Shown in pieces: positions 16,191 through 24,688 of a stretch of 64,000 nucleotides of DNA (position 1 is the first letter of the stretch; every line of letters starts with the position of its first letter). The notes beneath the pieces were generated by a model. It saw only the letters and a program-made list of their open reading frames with translations, did not search any database and was not told where the DNA came from. Source of the DNA: Acidobacteriota bacterium (GTDB taxonomy: Bacteria > Acidobacteriota > Vicinamibacteria > Vicinamibacterales > JAFNAJ01). The stretch spans positions 23,535 through 87,534 of the forward strand of contig JAHDVP010000022.1 in assembly GCA_023384575.1 (NCBI GenBank), written 5' to 3'. A program made the translations under genes and the position numbers.

Positions 16191-17924
16191 CTATCGTGTC
16201 GCAGATGACGAGCGCGCCCGCCGCAGCGCTCGACGGAAGGCCAGCGCCGGCTTCGTGTTCAGGACGTCGCCGGCCTCGAGCCAGGCGCGCTCGGCGACGG
16301 CGACCGCCCAGCGCATGGCGTCGAGCCCCTGTGCCGAGTGGGCATCGGTCGCGAGCAGGATCGGGACGCCCCGGTCCCTCGCCAGCCGCGCGTGGACGTC
16401 GCCGAGATCGAGCCGGTCGGGCTGCGCGTTGATCTCGAGCGCCACGCCGTGGCTGGCCGCCGCCTCGATCAGTCGTTCGACGTCGACCTCGTAGGGCGCG
16501 CGGGCCAGCAGCCGGCGCCCGGTCGGGTGGCCGAGCGCGTCGACCCAGCGGCACTCCAGCGCACGCAGGATGCGGTCGGTCATCTGCTGGCGCTCCTGAC
16601 CGAAGGCCGAGTGCACCGACGCGATGACGAAGTCGAGCGCCGCGAGGCAGTCGTCGGCCAGGTCGAGGCGGCCATCCGGCAGGATGTCGCACTCGATGCC
16701 CGCAAACACCGTGATGCCCTCGACGCGCCGCCCCACCTCGCGGATGCGCGCGGCGTGCTCGAGCGCTCGCCGCTCGTCGAGTCCGTTGGCCATCGCGAGC
16801 GCCTGGCTGTGGTCGGTGATGGCGACGTACTCGAGGCCCCGGTCGCGCGCGGCGAGCACCATCGTCTCGATGTCGTCGCGCCCGTCGGTCGCCGTCGTGT
16901 GGAGGTGCACGTCGCCGCGCAGGTCGGCGAGCGACACCAGGCGGGGCAGCGACCCCCGCTCGGCCGCGTCGAGTTCGCCGCGGCCCTCGCGCAGCGCTGG
17001 CGGAATCCACGCCAGGTCCAGCGCGGCGTAGATGTCGTCCTCGCTCGCCCCGGCGACTCGACCCTCGTCGGCCTGCCGGAACAGGCCGTATTCGTTCAGC
17101 CGGAGCCCGCGGGCGATCGCGCGATCGCGCAGCGCGATGTTGTGCGCCTTCGACCCCGTGAAGTACTGCAGGGCGGCGCCCCGGCTCTCGACCGGCACGA
17201 GCCGAAGATCGACCTGGAGGCCGCGACCGAGCTGCACGCTCGACTTGGTCGGGCCATGGCCGAGCACGCGTTCGACGTCGGGCAGTCCCACGAACACGTC
17301 CATGATCGACGGGTCGGCCCCCACGGCGAGCACGTCGAGGTCGCCGCACGTCTCGGTCCCGCGGCGCAGGCTCCCCACGACGTCGAACGACCCCCCGCGA
17401 CCGGCGGCCACGAGCCGTTCGACGAGGCCGTCGGCGACGGCCGACGCGTGGGCCAGGAGATGACGGCCGGCGTACCGGCGCCGGTTCTCGAGTGCCTCGA
17501 GAATCGCGCGTTCCTTCTTCGCCCCCATGCCCTTCAGGGCCCGGATCCTGCCGGCGGAGGCGGCCGCCTCGAGACCATCGATCGAGTCGATGCCCAGCTC
17601 GTCGTGGAGCCGCTTCACCGTCTTCGGCCCGACGCCCTGGAGGCGCAGCAGGTCGAGCATCGACGCGGGAAAGCGCGCGAGCAGGTCGCGATGCAGGGCC
17701 ATGCCGCCGGTGTCGCCCGCCTCCCGAATGCGGAGGGCCAGGTCGCGGCCGATGCCGGGCAGCTCGAGCAGCGCGTCGACCGGGAGATCGGTCACGCGCG
17801 TGGCGTGGGCGGTGACGATGTCGGCGGCGTTGCGGTAGGCGCGGATCTTGAACGGGTTCTCGCCGGCGATTTCGAGCAGATCGCCGATGTCGCCGAGCAG
17901 GCGGGCGAGCGCGGCGTTCTCCAT
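16191..17924 (-). CDS. polX: DNA polymerase/3'-5' exonuclease PolX
   Basis: Bacterial family X polymerase for gap filling in base excision repair, fused to a PHP exonuclease. Helix-hairpin-helix segments at about 52-66 (LLELPGIGRD) and 92-106 (LLRLQGVGPKTV) bind DNA. The polymerase site is intact: GSLRRGTETCGDLDVL (184-199) with D195 and D197, and VDLR (238-241) with D239. The PHP domain starts at HLHTTATDG (340-348) and continues with ITDHS and DILPDG. The 577 residues are normal. ATG 17924 lies seven bases after the GHMP kinase stop. A second, altered copy is at 27306-29081. Confidence 0.93.
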   Translation of the reverse strand: MENAALARLLGDIGDLLEIAGENPFKIRAYRNAADIVTAHATRVTDLPVDALLELPGIGRDLALRIREAGDTGGMALHRDLLARFPASMLDLLRLQGVGPKTVKRLHDELGIDSIDGLEAAASAGRIRALKGMGAKKERAILEALENRRRYAGRHLLAHASAVADGLVERLVAAGRGGSFDVVGSLRRGTETCGDLDVLAVGADPSIMDVFVGLPDVERVLGHGPTKSSVQLGRGLQVDLRLVPVESRGAALQYFTGSKAHNIALRDRAIARGLRLNEYGLFRQADEGRVAGASEDDIYAALDLAWIPPALREGRGELDAAERGSLPRLVSLADLRGDVHLHTTATDGRDDIETMVLAARDRGLEYVAITDHSQALAMANGLDERRALEHAARIREVGRRVEGITVFAGIECDILPDGRLDLADDCLAALDFVIASVHSAFGQERQQMTDRILRALECRWVDALGHPTGRRLLARAPYEVDVERLIEAAASHGVALEINAQPDRLDLGDVHARLARDRGVPILLATDAHSAQGLDAMRWAVAVAERAWLEAGDVLNTKPALAFRRALRRARSSSATR

Positions 17925-17931
17925 GGGTCCA

Positions 17932-18942
17932 TCACCCGTGGTGCGGCACGAGGGTGTCGACGCGCAGCCCTTCGCCGTCGATCGTGAAGTCGAGCAGCTG
18001 CGCCCCTCCCGCGACGAGGGCGGCCCGGACGTCGGCGCCGGCGCCAGGGTCGACGTAGCAGACCAGGCAGCCGCCGCCGCCGGCCCCGCACACCTTGGCG
18101 GCGAGCGCGCCCGCCGCGCGCGCCCTCCCGATCAGATCGTCGATGACGGGCGTCGTCACGCCGGGTGCGAGCCCCTTGCGGGTCTGCCACTCGACCTCGA
18201 GGGCCCGTCCGACGCCAGGCCAGTCGTGCTGCTCGAGCGCCAGCCGCATCGTCTCGGCGATGTCGCGGATGCGCTCGAACGCGTCGAAGACGATTCGGTC
18301 CCCGTCGATGTGGCGCTTGAAGATGTCCCAGTTGTTGATGCCCGAGTTGCGCGAGGCCCCGGTGTAGGCGAGCACCAGGCGCGCCTCGAGGGCCGACCGG
18401 TCGACGGCGAGCGGAACGCGGTGCACGCCATCGACGCGCAGTTCGACCGCCGAGACGCCGCCGAACAGCGCGGGGCGGTAGTCCTGCGCGCCGGTGGGCA
18501 CGTCGATGGCCTGCGCCTCGACGTTCATGGCGACCTGCAGCAGGCCGGCCGGATCCGGCGCATCGCCCCGCCAGGCGGCCAGGGCCCCGCAGACCGCCAC
18601 GTTGAGCGCCGACGACCCGGCGATGCCCGCGCCGACCGGCGACGCGCACCGCGTCGTCAGCTCGATGCCCTCGGCCTCGTAGTGATGGAGGATGCTTCCG
18701 AGCAGCCTGAGTTCGGTCGTCTCACGCAGCCGGCTCCAGTGATCGACGTCGATCGTGTGGCCGGTGTCCTCCGACCTGATCACGATCCGCCGGTCGTCGC
18801 GCCCCGACAGGGTGCACGACTGGCGCAGGCTGATGGCCGCGTTCAGCGTCTGCGCCCCGTGGTGAAAGAGGTAGAGCGGCCAGATGTCGAGGGTGCCGCC
18901 GGCGAGGTCGATGCGCGTTGGAGCGGACGAGTGGATGAGCAC
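17932..18942 (-). CDS. GHMP family sugar kinase
   Basis: 336-residue small-molecule kinase. The three GHMP motifs are present: SAPTRIDLAGGTLD (6-19), the ATP loop PVGAGIAGSSALN, and the C-terminal KVCGAGGGGCLVCY. The first motif, with D in LAGGTLD, is like that of heptose-7-phosphate and fucose/galactose kinases, so the substrate is likely a sugar phosphate, possibly a heptose for LPS, but this is not decided. GTG 18942 is the family start; the frame upstream has no role. It is divergent from nagZ across 23 bases that hold one palindromic -10 box. polX follows seven bases downstream. Confidence 0.83.
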   Translation of the reverse strand: MLIHSSAPTRIDLAGGTLDIWPLYLFHHGAQTLNAAISLRQSCTLSGRDDRRIVIRSEDTGHTIDVDHWSRLRETTELRLLGSILHHYEAEGIELTTRCASPVGAGIAGSSALNVAVCGALAAWRGDAPDPAGLLQVAMNVEAQAIDVPTGAQDYRPALFGGVSAVELRVDGVHRVPLAVDRSALEARLVLAYTGASRNSGINNWDIFKRHIDGDRIVFDAFERIRDIAETMRLALEQHDWPGVGRALEVEWQTRKGLAPGVTTPVIDDLIGRARAAGALAAKVCGAGGGGCLVCYVDPGAGADVRAALVAGGAQLLDFTIDGEGLRVDTLVPHHG

Positions 18943-18947
18943 GCGAG

Positions 18948-18957
18948 CATTATAATG
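18948..18957. promoter_or_regulatory. palindromic -10 box shared by nagZ and the GHMP kinase gene
   Basis: CATTATAATG is a perfect 10-base palindrome that supplies TATAAT on both strands (18951-18956 on +; 18949-18954 on -). It lies 9 bases before the nagZ ATG and 6 bases before the kinase GTG, too near for a normal leader. No -35 is clear in either direction. Both mRNAs would be leaderless or nearly so. Confidence 0.55.
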
Positions 18958-18965
18958 ACAGGCCG

Positions 18966-20060
18966 ATGTCACCACGACCTCTGCGCCGCTCGGTGGGCCG
19001 GCTCGCGTTCGCCGGCATTCCCGGCGTCGAGCCGACACCCGAGGTGCGCGCCATCGTCCGCGAATTCGGGCTCGGCGGGGTCGTGCTCTTCGCGCGCAAC
19101 GTCGAATCGCCAGAGCAGGTGGCCGCCCTCGCCTACCGCCTGCGCACGCTCGACCCGGACTGGCCGCTCTTCGTCGCCATCGACCAGGAGGGGGGGCGCG
19201 TGGCCCGGCTGCGGGCGCCGTTCACCGAGTGGCCGCCCATGGCGGCGCTCGGGCGCGCGGCCGACCCCGCGCTCGCGGAACGGTTCGCCGCCGCGTTGGC
19301 GCGCGAGCTCGGGGCCGTCGGCATCACGATCGACTTCGCCCCCGTGGCCGACATCCTCACCAATCCCGCCAACCCCGCGATTGGCGACCGGGCCCTCGGC
19401 GAGACCCCCGAACGGGTCGCCGCGCTCGTGCCGGCCATCGTCGAGGCCATCCAGGCGCAGGGCCTCGCGGCCTGCGCGAAGCACTTCCCGGGCCACGGCG
19501 AGGCCGCCGTCGACTCGCACCACGAACTGCCCGTGATCGACCTGCCCCCCGATCGGTTCGAGGCCGTCGAGTTCGTGCCCTTCCGGGCGGCCATCGAGGC
19601 GGGGGTGGCGTCGGTCATGACCGGGCACCTGCTCGTGCCGGCGTTCGACGAGCATCGGCCCGCGACGCTGTCGGAGGCCGTCGTCACCGGGCTGTTGCGC
19701 CGCCGCCTCGGCTTCGAGGGGCTGGTGTTCTCAGACGATCTGGACATGCAGGCCGTGGCGGCCCGCCACCCGGCGAGCTCGCTCGTCGCGTCGGCCGTGT
19801 CCGCCGGGTGCGACGTGGGGCTCGTCTGCGGCGGCGATGCCGACCGCCTGGCCGAGGCCATCGAGGGGATCATCCGGGCCGTCGAGTCGGGGAGCCTGCC
19901 TCAGACGCGCATCGACGAGGCGCTCACGCGGCAGGACCGCCTGCGGGCGCGATTCCTCGCGGGCGAGGCGCCGCGGCCGCTTCCCGCGAGCGCACTGCGT
20001 GAGCGCATCGGGCGGGGCGAACACCGCGCGGTCGCGGAGGAAATGGCGGCCTACCTGTGA
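18966..20060 (+). CDS. nagZ: beta-N-acetylhexosaminidase (glycoside hydrolase family 3)
   Basis: Cytosolic NagZ removes N-acetylglucosamine from anhydro-muropeptides in peptidoglycan recycling. Signature motifs: DQEGGRVARL, the catalytic Asp-His dyad segment KHFPGHGEAAVDSHHELP, and FSDDLDMQAVAA with the nucleophile Asp. The 364 residues have no signal peptide, as expected for cytosolic NagZ. It leads the operon nagZ-ldcA-mpl-murB-murA; the stop overlaps the ldcA GTG. The start ATG has no ribosome binding site but a TATAAT nine bases upstream. Confidence 0.93.
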   Translation: MSPRPLRRSVGRLAFAGIPGVEPTPEVRAIVREFGLGGVVLFARNVESPEQVAALAYRLRTLDPDWPLFVAIDQEGGRVARLRAPFTEWPPMAALGRAADPALAERFAAALARELGAVGITIDFAPVADILTNPANPAIGDRALGETPERVAALVPAIVEAIQAQGLAACAKHFPGHGEAAVDSHHELPVIDLPPDRFEAVEFVPFRAAIEAGVASVMTGHLLVPAFDEHRPATLSEAVVTGLLRRRLGFEGLVFSDDLDMQAVAARHPASSLVASAVSAGCDVGLVCGGDADRLAEAIEGIIRAVESGSLPQTRIDEALTRQDRLRARFLAGEAPRPLPASALRERIGRGEHRAVAEEMAAYL

Positions 20061-20995
20061 GGTGCGCGCGGGCGCGAGCCCTGGCCCCGGGCAGTCGAGT
20101 CGCGGTCGTCGCGCCGGCCAGTCCGTTCCGCCGCGAGGACTTCTTCGCCGGCGTCGACGAGCTGCGCGCACTCGGGTTCGACGTGGTATGGGAGGATCGG
20201 GTCTTCTCGCGGAGCGGCTTCGTCGCGGGGGCGCCCGAGGCCAGGGCCGCGTCGTTGCGCGAGGCGATCCTCGACCCCGCGGTGGCCGGCATCATCGCGG
20301 TGCGCGGCGGATACGGCAGCGCCCAGCTGTTGCCCTGGCTCGATGCGGAAGAGATGGCGGCGGCGCGCAAGCCGTTGGTCGGCTACAGCGACGTCACCGC
20401 GCTGCTGTCGTGGACGACCCTCCAATGCGGGGTGGTGGCGTTTCACGGGCCGATGCTCGAGGGGCGGCTCGCCCGTGGCGAGGCCGGGTACGATCGCGAC
20501 TCGTTCCTGCGGGCGCTCTGCGACGACGCGCCGCTCGGCGAGCTGGCCGCCGACGGCCTCGAGGCCGTGCGGCCGGGCGAGGCGGCCGGCGTGCTGCTCG
20601 GCGGCACGTTGACCCAGCTGCTCGCGTCGTTCGGCACGCCCTGGGCCTTCGATCCTCCTCGCGGCACGATCCTGTTCGTCGACGAGGTCGGAGAGCGGCC
20701 CTATCGTCTCGATCGGATGTTCACGCAGCTGCGGCAGAGCGGGGTGCTCGCTCGCGTGTCGGCCGTGGTGTTCGGCGAGCTGCCCGGGTGCGACGAGCCC
20801 GGCGGAGAGGCCACCGCCCGCGGCACCGTCGCAGACCTGCTGCGCGGCTTCCCTGGCCCCGTCATCTTCGGCTTCCCCTCGGGCCACACGAGCGGCCCGG
20901 CGTGGACGCTGCCCTTCGGGGTCGAGGCGCGGGTCGTGGCCGGCGCGGGCCGTCCCAGGCTGATCGTGACGAGCCCGGCCGTGGAGCGTCCGTGA
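20057..20995 (+). CDS. ldcA: muramoyltetrapeptide (L,D-) carboxypeptidase
   Basis: Family S66 serine peptidase that removes the terminal D-Ala from recycled tetrapeptides. It shows VAVVAPASPF, RGGYGSAQLL, GYSDVTALL (the nucleophile Ser region) and, near the end, FGFPSGHTSGPAWTLPFG with the catalytic His. The 312 residues match the family. GTG 20057 overlaps the nagZ stop. It lies directly before mpl, which reuses the tripeptide product, so the three genes form one recycling path. Confidence 0.93.
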   Translation: MRCARARALAPGSRVAVVAPASPFRREDFFAGVDELRALGFDVVWEDRVFSRSGFVAGAPEARAASLREAILDPAVAGIIAVRGGYGSAQLLPWLDAEEMAAARKPLVGYSDVTALLSWTTLQCGVVAFHGPMLEGRLARGEAGYDRDSFLRALCDDAPLGELAADGLEAVRPGEAAGVLLGGTLTQLLASFGTPWAFDPPRGTILFVDEVGERPYRLDRMFTQLRQSGVLARVSAVVFGELPGCDEPGGEATARGTVADLLRGFPGPVIFGFPSGHTSGPAWTLPFGVEARVVAGAGRPRLIVTSPAVERP

Positions 20996-21026
20996 TGGCG
21001 GGGCAGCAGGCCGGAGGGCGACCCTG

Positions 21027-22433
21027 ATGCGCGTGCATTTCATCGGCGTGTGCGGCACCGCGATGGCCACGCTGGCGGCGATGCTGGCCAGGCGGGGCGA
21101 CCGCGTGACCGGATCCGACCAGAACGTCTACCCGCCGATGAGCGAGTTCCTCGAGCGAGAGGGGATCAGGCCGCTCTCCGGCTACAGGGCCGAGCACGTC
21201 ACCGCCGACCTCGACCTCGTCGTCGTCGGCAACGCCATCTCGCGGGGCAACCCCGAGCTCGAGGAGGTGCTCGATCGCAAGGTGCGGTACTGTTCGCTGC
21301 CCGAGGCCGTGCGCGATCGGTTCCTGTGGGGGGCCCGGTCGATCGTCGTCGCGGGCACGCACGGGAAGACGACGACGTCGTCGATCGTGGCCTGGGTGCT
21401 GGCGCACGGCGGGCTCGACCCCAGCGCCCTCATCGGGGGCATCGCGGCGAACTTCGATGCGAGCTACCGTCTGGGCAGCGGGCGCGACTTCGTCATCGAG
21501 GGTGACGAGTACGACAGCGCGTTCTTCGACAAGACCGCGAAGTTCCTGAAGTACCTGCCCGACATCGCGGTCGTGGGCAATGTCGAATTCGACCACGCCG
21601 ACATCTACCCCGATCTCGACGCCGTGCTGCTCGCGTTCCGGCGGTTCGTGAACCTCGTGCCGCGCCGTGGCCTGCTGCTGCTCGGCGCCGACTCCCCGCA
21701 CGCCGCCGCGCTGGCCCCGCACGCCCGGTCGCGTGTCGAGACGTTCGGGCTGGTGCCAGGCGCGGGATGGCTGGCGAGCCAGGTCCGCGCGACCTCGAAG
21801 GGCACGGCCTTCGCCGTCAGCCGCGACGGCGCGCCGGTGGGGGAGTTCGAGGTGCCGCTGCTCGGCCTCCACAACGTGCGCAACGCGCTCGCTGCGGTGG
21901 TCGTGGCCCATGCGGTCGGCCTCAAGGCGGCGACGATCGCCGACGGCCTCCGGACGTTCGCTGGCGTCAAGCGCCGGCTCGAACTGCGGGGCAGCGCGCG
22001 CGGCGTCCGGGTCTACGACGACTTCGCGCACCACCCCACGGCCATTGCGGAGACCGTGGCCGCCATGCGACTCGCCAGCCCAGGCTCCCGCCTGTGGGCC
22101 GTGTTCGAGCCTCGGTCGGCCACCTCCTGCCTGCGCGTGTTCCAGCGCGAGTTCGTCGAGGCGCTCGCCGGGGCCGACGAGATCGTCGTCGCCGCCGTCT
22201 TCCGGACGGCCATCGACGAAGACCGGCGGCTGTCGCCCGAGTCGCTCGTCGCCGATCTGCGGGCGGAAGGGCACCGGGCCCGGTACGTCCCCACGGTGCC
22301 GGAGATCGTCGACGTCGTCGCCCGCGAGGCCCGCGACGGCGACCTCGTGGTGATCATGTCGAACGGCGGCTTCGGGGGCATCCACGCCCTTCTGCTCGAC
22401 GCGCTTGGGAGAACGGAGAGCCATGACCATTGA
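21027..22433 (+). CDS. mpl: UDP-N-acetylmuramate:L-alanyl-gamma-D-glutamyl-meso-diaminopimelate ligase
   Basis: Mur ligase that attaches recycled tripeptide to UDP-MurNAc. The start MRVHFIGVCGTAMATLA and GSDQNVYPPMSE are diagnostic of Mpl rather than MurC. The ATP loop is GTHGKTTTSS, followed by the Mpl-type IEGDEYDSAFFDK and YDDFAHHPTAI. It has 468 residues. ATG 21027 lies 31 bases after ldcA. Its presence implies meso-diaminopimelate in the peptidoglycan. Confidence 0.95.
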   Translation: MRVHFIGVCGTAMATLAAMLARRGDRVTGSDQNVYPPMSEFLEREGIRPLSGYRAEHVTADLDLVVVGNAISRGNPELEEVLDRKVRYCSLPEAVRDRFLWGARSIVVAGTHGKTTTSSIVAWVLAHGGLDPSALIGGIAANFDASYRLGSGRDFVIEGDEYDSAFFDKTAKFLKYLPDIAVVGNVEFDHADIYPDLDAVLLAFRRFVNLVPRRGLLLLGADSPHAAALAPHARSRVETFGLVPGAGWLASQVRATSKGTAFAVSRDGAPVGEFEVPLLGLHNVRNALAAVVVAHAVGLKAATIADGLRTFAGVKRRLELRGSARGVRVYDDFAHHPTAIAETVAAMRLASPGSRLWAVFEPRSATSCLRVFQREFVEALAGADEIVVAAVFRTAIDEDRRLSPESLVADLRAEGHRARYVPTVPEIVDVVAREARDGDLVVIMSNGGFGGIHALLLDALGRTESHDH

Positions 22434-23352
22434 CGCGGTCCTCGCGCGGGCTTTCGGTGACCGCGTCGGGCGACGAGTCGACCTGGCGCCGTTCACCACG
22501 TTCCGGATCGGCGGCCCCGCCGACTGGCTGCTCGACACGGTCGATGCCGACGACATCGTGACCGCCGTGCGCATCGCCCGGAGCTTTGGCGTGCCGCTCG
22601 TCATGCTCGGCGGCGGGTCGAACGTGCTGGTGAGCGACCGCGGCGTGCGAGGCCTCGTCGTCAGACGGCGCGCAGGCGAGGCGACGCTCGAGCCGGCCGG
22701 TCACGTGCGGGCCGACGCGTCGATGTCGGTCAACGGCCTCGTGCGCTGGACGGTGTCGCGCGGCCTCGCGGGGCTCGAGTCGTGGGCCGGCACGCCGGGG
22801 ACGGTGGGCGGCGCCATGTTCGGCAACGCGCACTTTCGAGGGAGCCTCATCGGCGATCTCGTCGAGAGCGTCCGCGTGGTCACGCGAGAGGGCGAGATCG
22901 ACGATCTCGCCGGCGAGGCCCTGGGTTTCGCGTACGACCGCAGCAGGTTCCAGACCTCTGGTGAGATCGTGCTGTCGGTCGTGTTTCGCGTCGCGCCCGG
23001 CGCGCCGGCGGCCCTGCGCGAGGCGGCGAAGACGTCGCTCGCGTTTCGCAAGCAGACGCAGCCGCTGAACCTGCCGAGTGCCGGGTGCATCTTCCGCAAC
23101 GGCCTGGCCGGTGACGTGGGGTGGCACGAGGGGCTGCCGCGGTCGGCGGGCGCGCTGCTCGACCAGGCGGGCCTCAAGGGCGCGCGGGTCGGCGGCGCCG
23201 CCGTGTCGCCCGTCCATGCCAACTTCATCGTGAACGAGGGCGGGGCGACCGCCGCCGACGTCAAGGCGCTGATCGACCGCTGCCGCGACGAGGTCGCGCG
23301 CCGCTTCGGTGTCGTCCTTCAGGAGGAGATCGTGTACCTCGGCGAGTGGTAG
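22423..23352 (+). CDS. murB: UDP-N-acetylenolpyruvoylglucosamine reductase
   Basis: Flavoenzyme that reduces enolpyruvyl-UDP-GlcNAc to UDP-MurNAc. FAD-binding motifs are TTFRIGGPADW and LGGGSNVLVSDRGVRGLV, then GTPGTVGGAMFGNAHF; the proton-donor serine region is SAGCIFRN, and HANFIVN is near the end. ATG 22423 with an upstream GGAG gives 309 residues and overlaps mpl by 11 bases; TTG 22405 would add six residues. It sits directly before murA, so the two committed steps of precursor synthesis are joined to recycling. Confidence 0.94.
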   Translation: MTIDAVLARAFGDRVGRRVDLAPFTTFRIGGPADWLLDTVDADDIVTAVRIARSFGVPLVMLGGGSNVLVSDRGVRGLVVRRRAGEATLEPAGHVRADASMSVNGLVRWTVSRGLAGLESWAGTPGTVGGAMFGNAHFRGSLIGDLVESVRVVTREGEIDDLAGEALGFAYDRSRFQTSGEIVLSVVFRVAPGAPAALREAAKTSLAFRKQTQPLNLPSAGCIFRNGLAGDVGWHEGLPRSAGALLDQAGLKGARVGGAAVSPVHANFIVNEGGATAADVKALIDRCRDEVARRFGVVLQEEIVYLGEW

Positions 23353-23401
23353 GGCCCGCGGGCCCTGACCTCGCCCGCCGGAACGCCTGGAGGTTCCCCG
23401 C

Positions 23402-24655
23402 GTGTCCACGCTCAGCGTCTACGGTCCGACGCGCCTCGAGGGGCGAGTCGAGGTCGACGGGAACAAGAACGCGGCGCTGCCGCTCATCGCGGCCTGCCTG
23501 TTGACCGAGGACTGGTGCGAGATCCGCAACGTGCCGCGCATCCGCGACGTCGAGGTCATGGTGCGGCTGCTCGAGAGCCTCGGCGCCGATGTCGAGGGCA
23601 TCGGCACGAGCTCGCTCCGCCTGCGCTGCCGCGAGGTGACGAGCGACGCGCCAGACCCGCTGCTGGTCGGCAGGCTGCGTGGGTCGGTGCTGCTCATGGG
23701 ACCCCTGCTCGCGCGCTCCCGCCGGGTCCGGCTCGCGACGCCCGGCGGGGACTTCCCCAGCCGCCGCACGCTCGCGACGCACGAGCGCGCGTTGTGCCAC
23801 CTCGGCGCGCGACCTCTCGAAGGCCCCGGCCACGCGTTCGAGGCGCCGGCAGGGCTCACGCCGGCCTCCTTCTACCTCGACGAGGCGTCGGTGACCGGCA
23901 CCGAGACCGCGTTGCTGGCTGCGGCGGCCGCTCCGGGCGTCTCGGAGATCCGACACGCGGCCACCGAGCCCCACGTCGTCGACCTCTGCCGGTGGCTGAC
24001 GACGATGGGCGCGGAGATCGAGGGGGCCGGCACGTCGACGCTTCGCGTCCGTGGGCAGCAGCGGCTCGGCGGCGGCACGTGCACGATCGGCGGCGACTAC
24101 ATCGAGGCGGGGAGCTGGGCGGTCGCGTTCGCCGCCACCGGCGGCGCCGGCGAAATCGTCGGGGCCGCCGCGTCGGACCTCGAACCGATCACGGCGGTGC
24201 TCCAGCGGATGGGCGTCGACTGCGACGCGCGGGACGACCGACTCGTGGTGCGCCCGTCGGTCGTCCGCAACATCAGCAAGATCACGACGGGACTGTGGCC
24301 CTCGTTCCCGAGCGATCTCGTCTCGCTGGTCACCGTGCTGGCCACGCAGGCCGAGGGCCGCGCGCTCGTCCACGACTGGATGTACGAGCTGCGGCTCTTC
24401 GCGCTCGAGCAGTTGAGCGGCATGGGCGCCGACCTCTTCCTCTGCGACCCGCACCGCATCATCGTGACCGGTCCGAGCCGGCTGAGGGGCCGCGCGCTCG
24501 ACAGCCGCGACCTCCGCTCGGGCATGTCGCTCATCGTGGCGGCCCTCGCGGCGGAGGGCGAGAGCCGGGTCGCCCCACTCGAGACCGTCGAGCGCGGCTA
24601 CGCCAATCTCGTCGCACGGCTGCAGACGCTCGGGGCCCGGGTGGGCGTGGGGTAG
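23402..24655 (+). CDS. murA: UDP-N-acetylglucosamine 1-carboxyvinyltransferase, Asp-type
   Basis: First committed step of peptidoglycan synthesis (enolpyruvyl transfer from PEP). The fold signatures are NKNAALPL near residue 20 with the essential Lys, FPSDL with the base Asp, and DLRSGMSLIVAA with the C-terminal Arg. Where most enzymes have PGG-Cys, this one reads PGG-Asp (D117, bases 23750-23752), the variant linked to fosfomycin resistance. The 417 residues are normal. Start GTG 23402 after GGAGG (cctggaggttccccgc). It ends the operon and converges with the secretin gene at 24675. Confidence 0.93.
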   Translation: MSTLSVYGPTRLEGRVEVDGNKNAALPLIAACLLTEDWCEIRNVPRIRDVEVMVRLLESLGADVEGIGTSSLRLRCREVTSDAPDPLLVGRLRGSVLLMGPLLARSRRVRLATPGGDFPSRRTLATHERALCHLGARPLEGPGHAFEAPAGLTPASFYLDEASVTGTETALLAAAAAPGVSEIRHAATEPHVVDLCRWLTTMGAEIEGAGTSTLRVRGQQRLGGGTCTIGGDYIEAGSWAVAFAATGGAGEIVGAAASDLEPITAVLQRMGVDCDARDDRLVVRPSVVRNISKITTGLWPSFPSDLVSLVTVLATQAEGRALVHDWMYELRLFALEQLSGMGADLFLCDPHRIIVTGPSRLRGRALDSRDLRSGMSLIVAALAAEGESRVAPLETVERGYANLVARLQTLGARVGVG

Positions 24656-24667
24656 GGCGCGGCTCCC

Positions 24668-24688
24668 GGCCGCCTCAGGCAGGCGGCC
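24668..24688. terminator. hairpin between convergent murA and secretin genes
   Basis: GGCCGCCT (24668-24675), a five-base loop and AGGCGGCC (24681-24688) form a GC-rich hairpin at the junction of two convergent genes; the second arm is inside the secretin's last codons. There is no U-tract, so it is only a possible bidirectional terminator. Confidence 0.3.

Noticed and set aside
23790..23820. The segment C-H-L-G-A-R-P in MurA resembles the catalytic loop C-A-I-G-A-R-P.
   Set aside because: It lies 15 residues after the PGG anchor, and the ungapped alignment places it on the K-L-G-A helix end of E. coli MurA; the catalytic position is the Asp directly after PGG.
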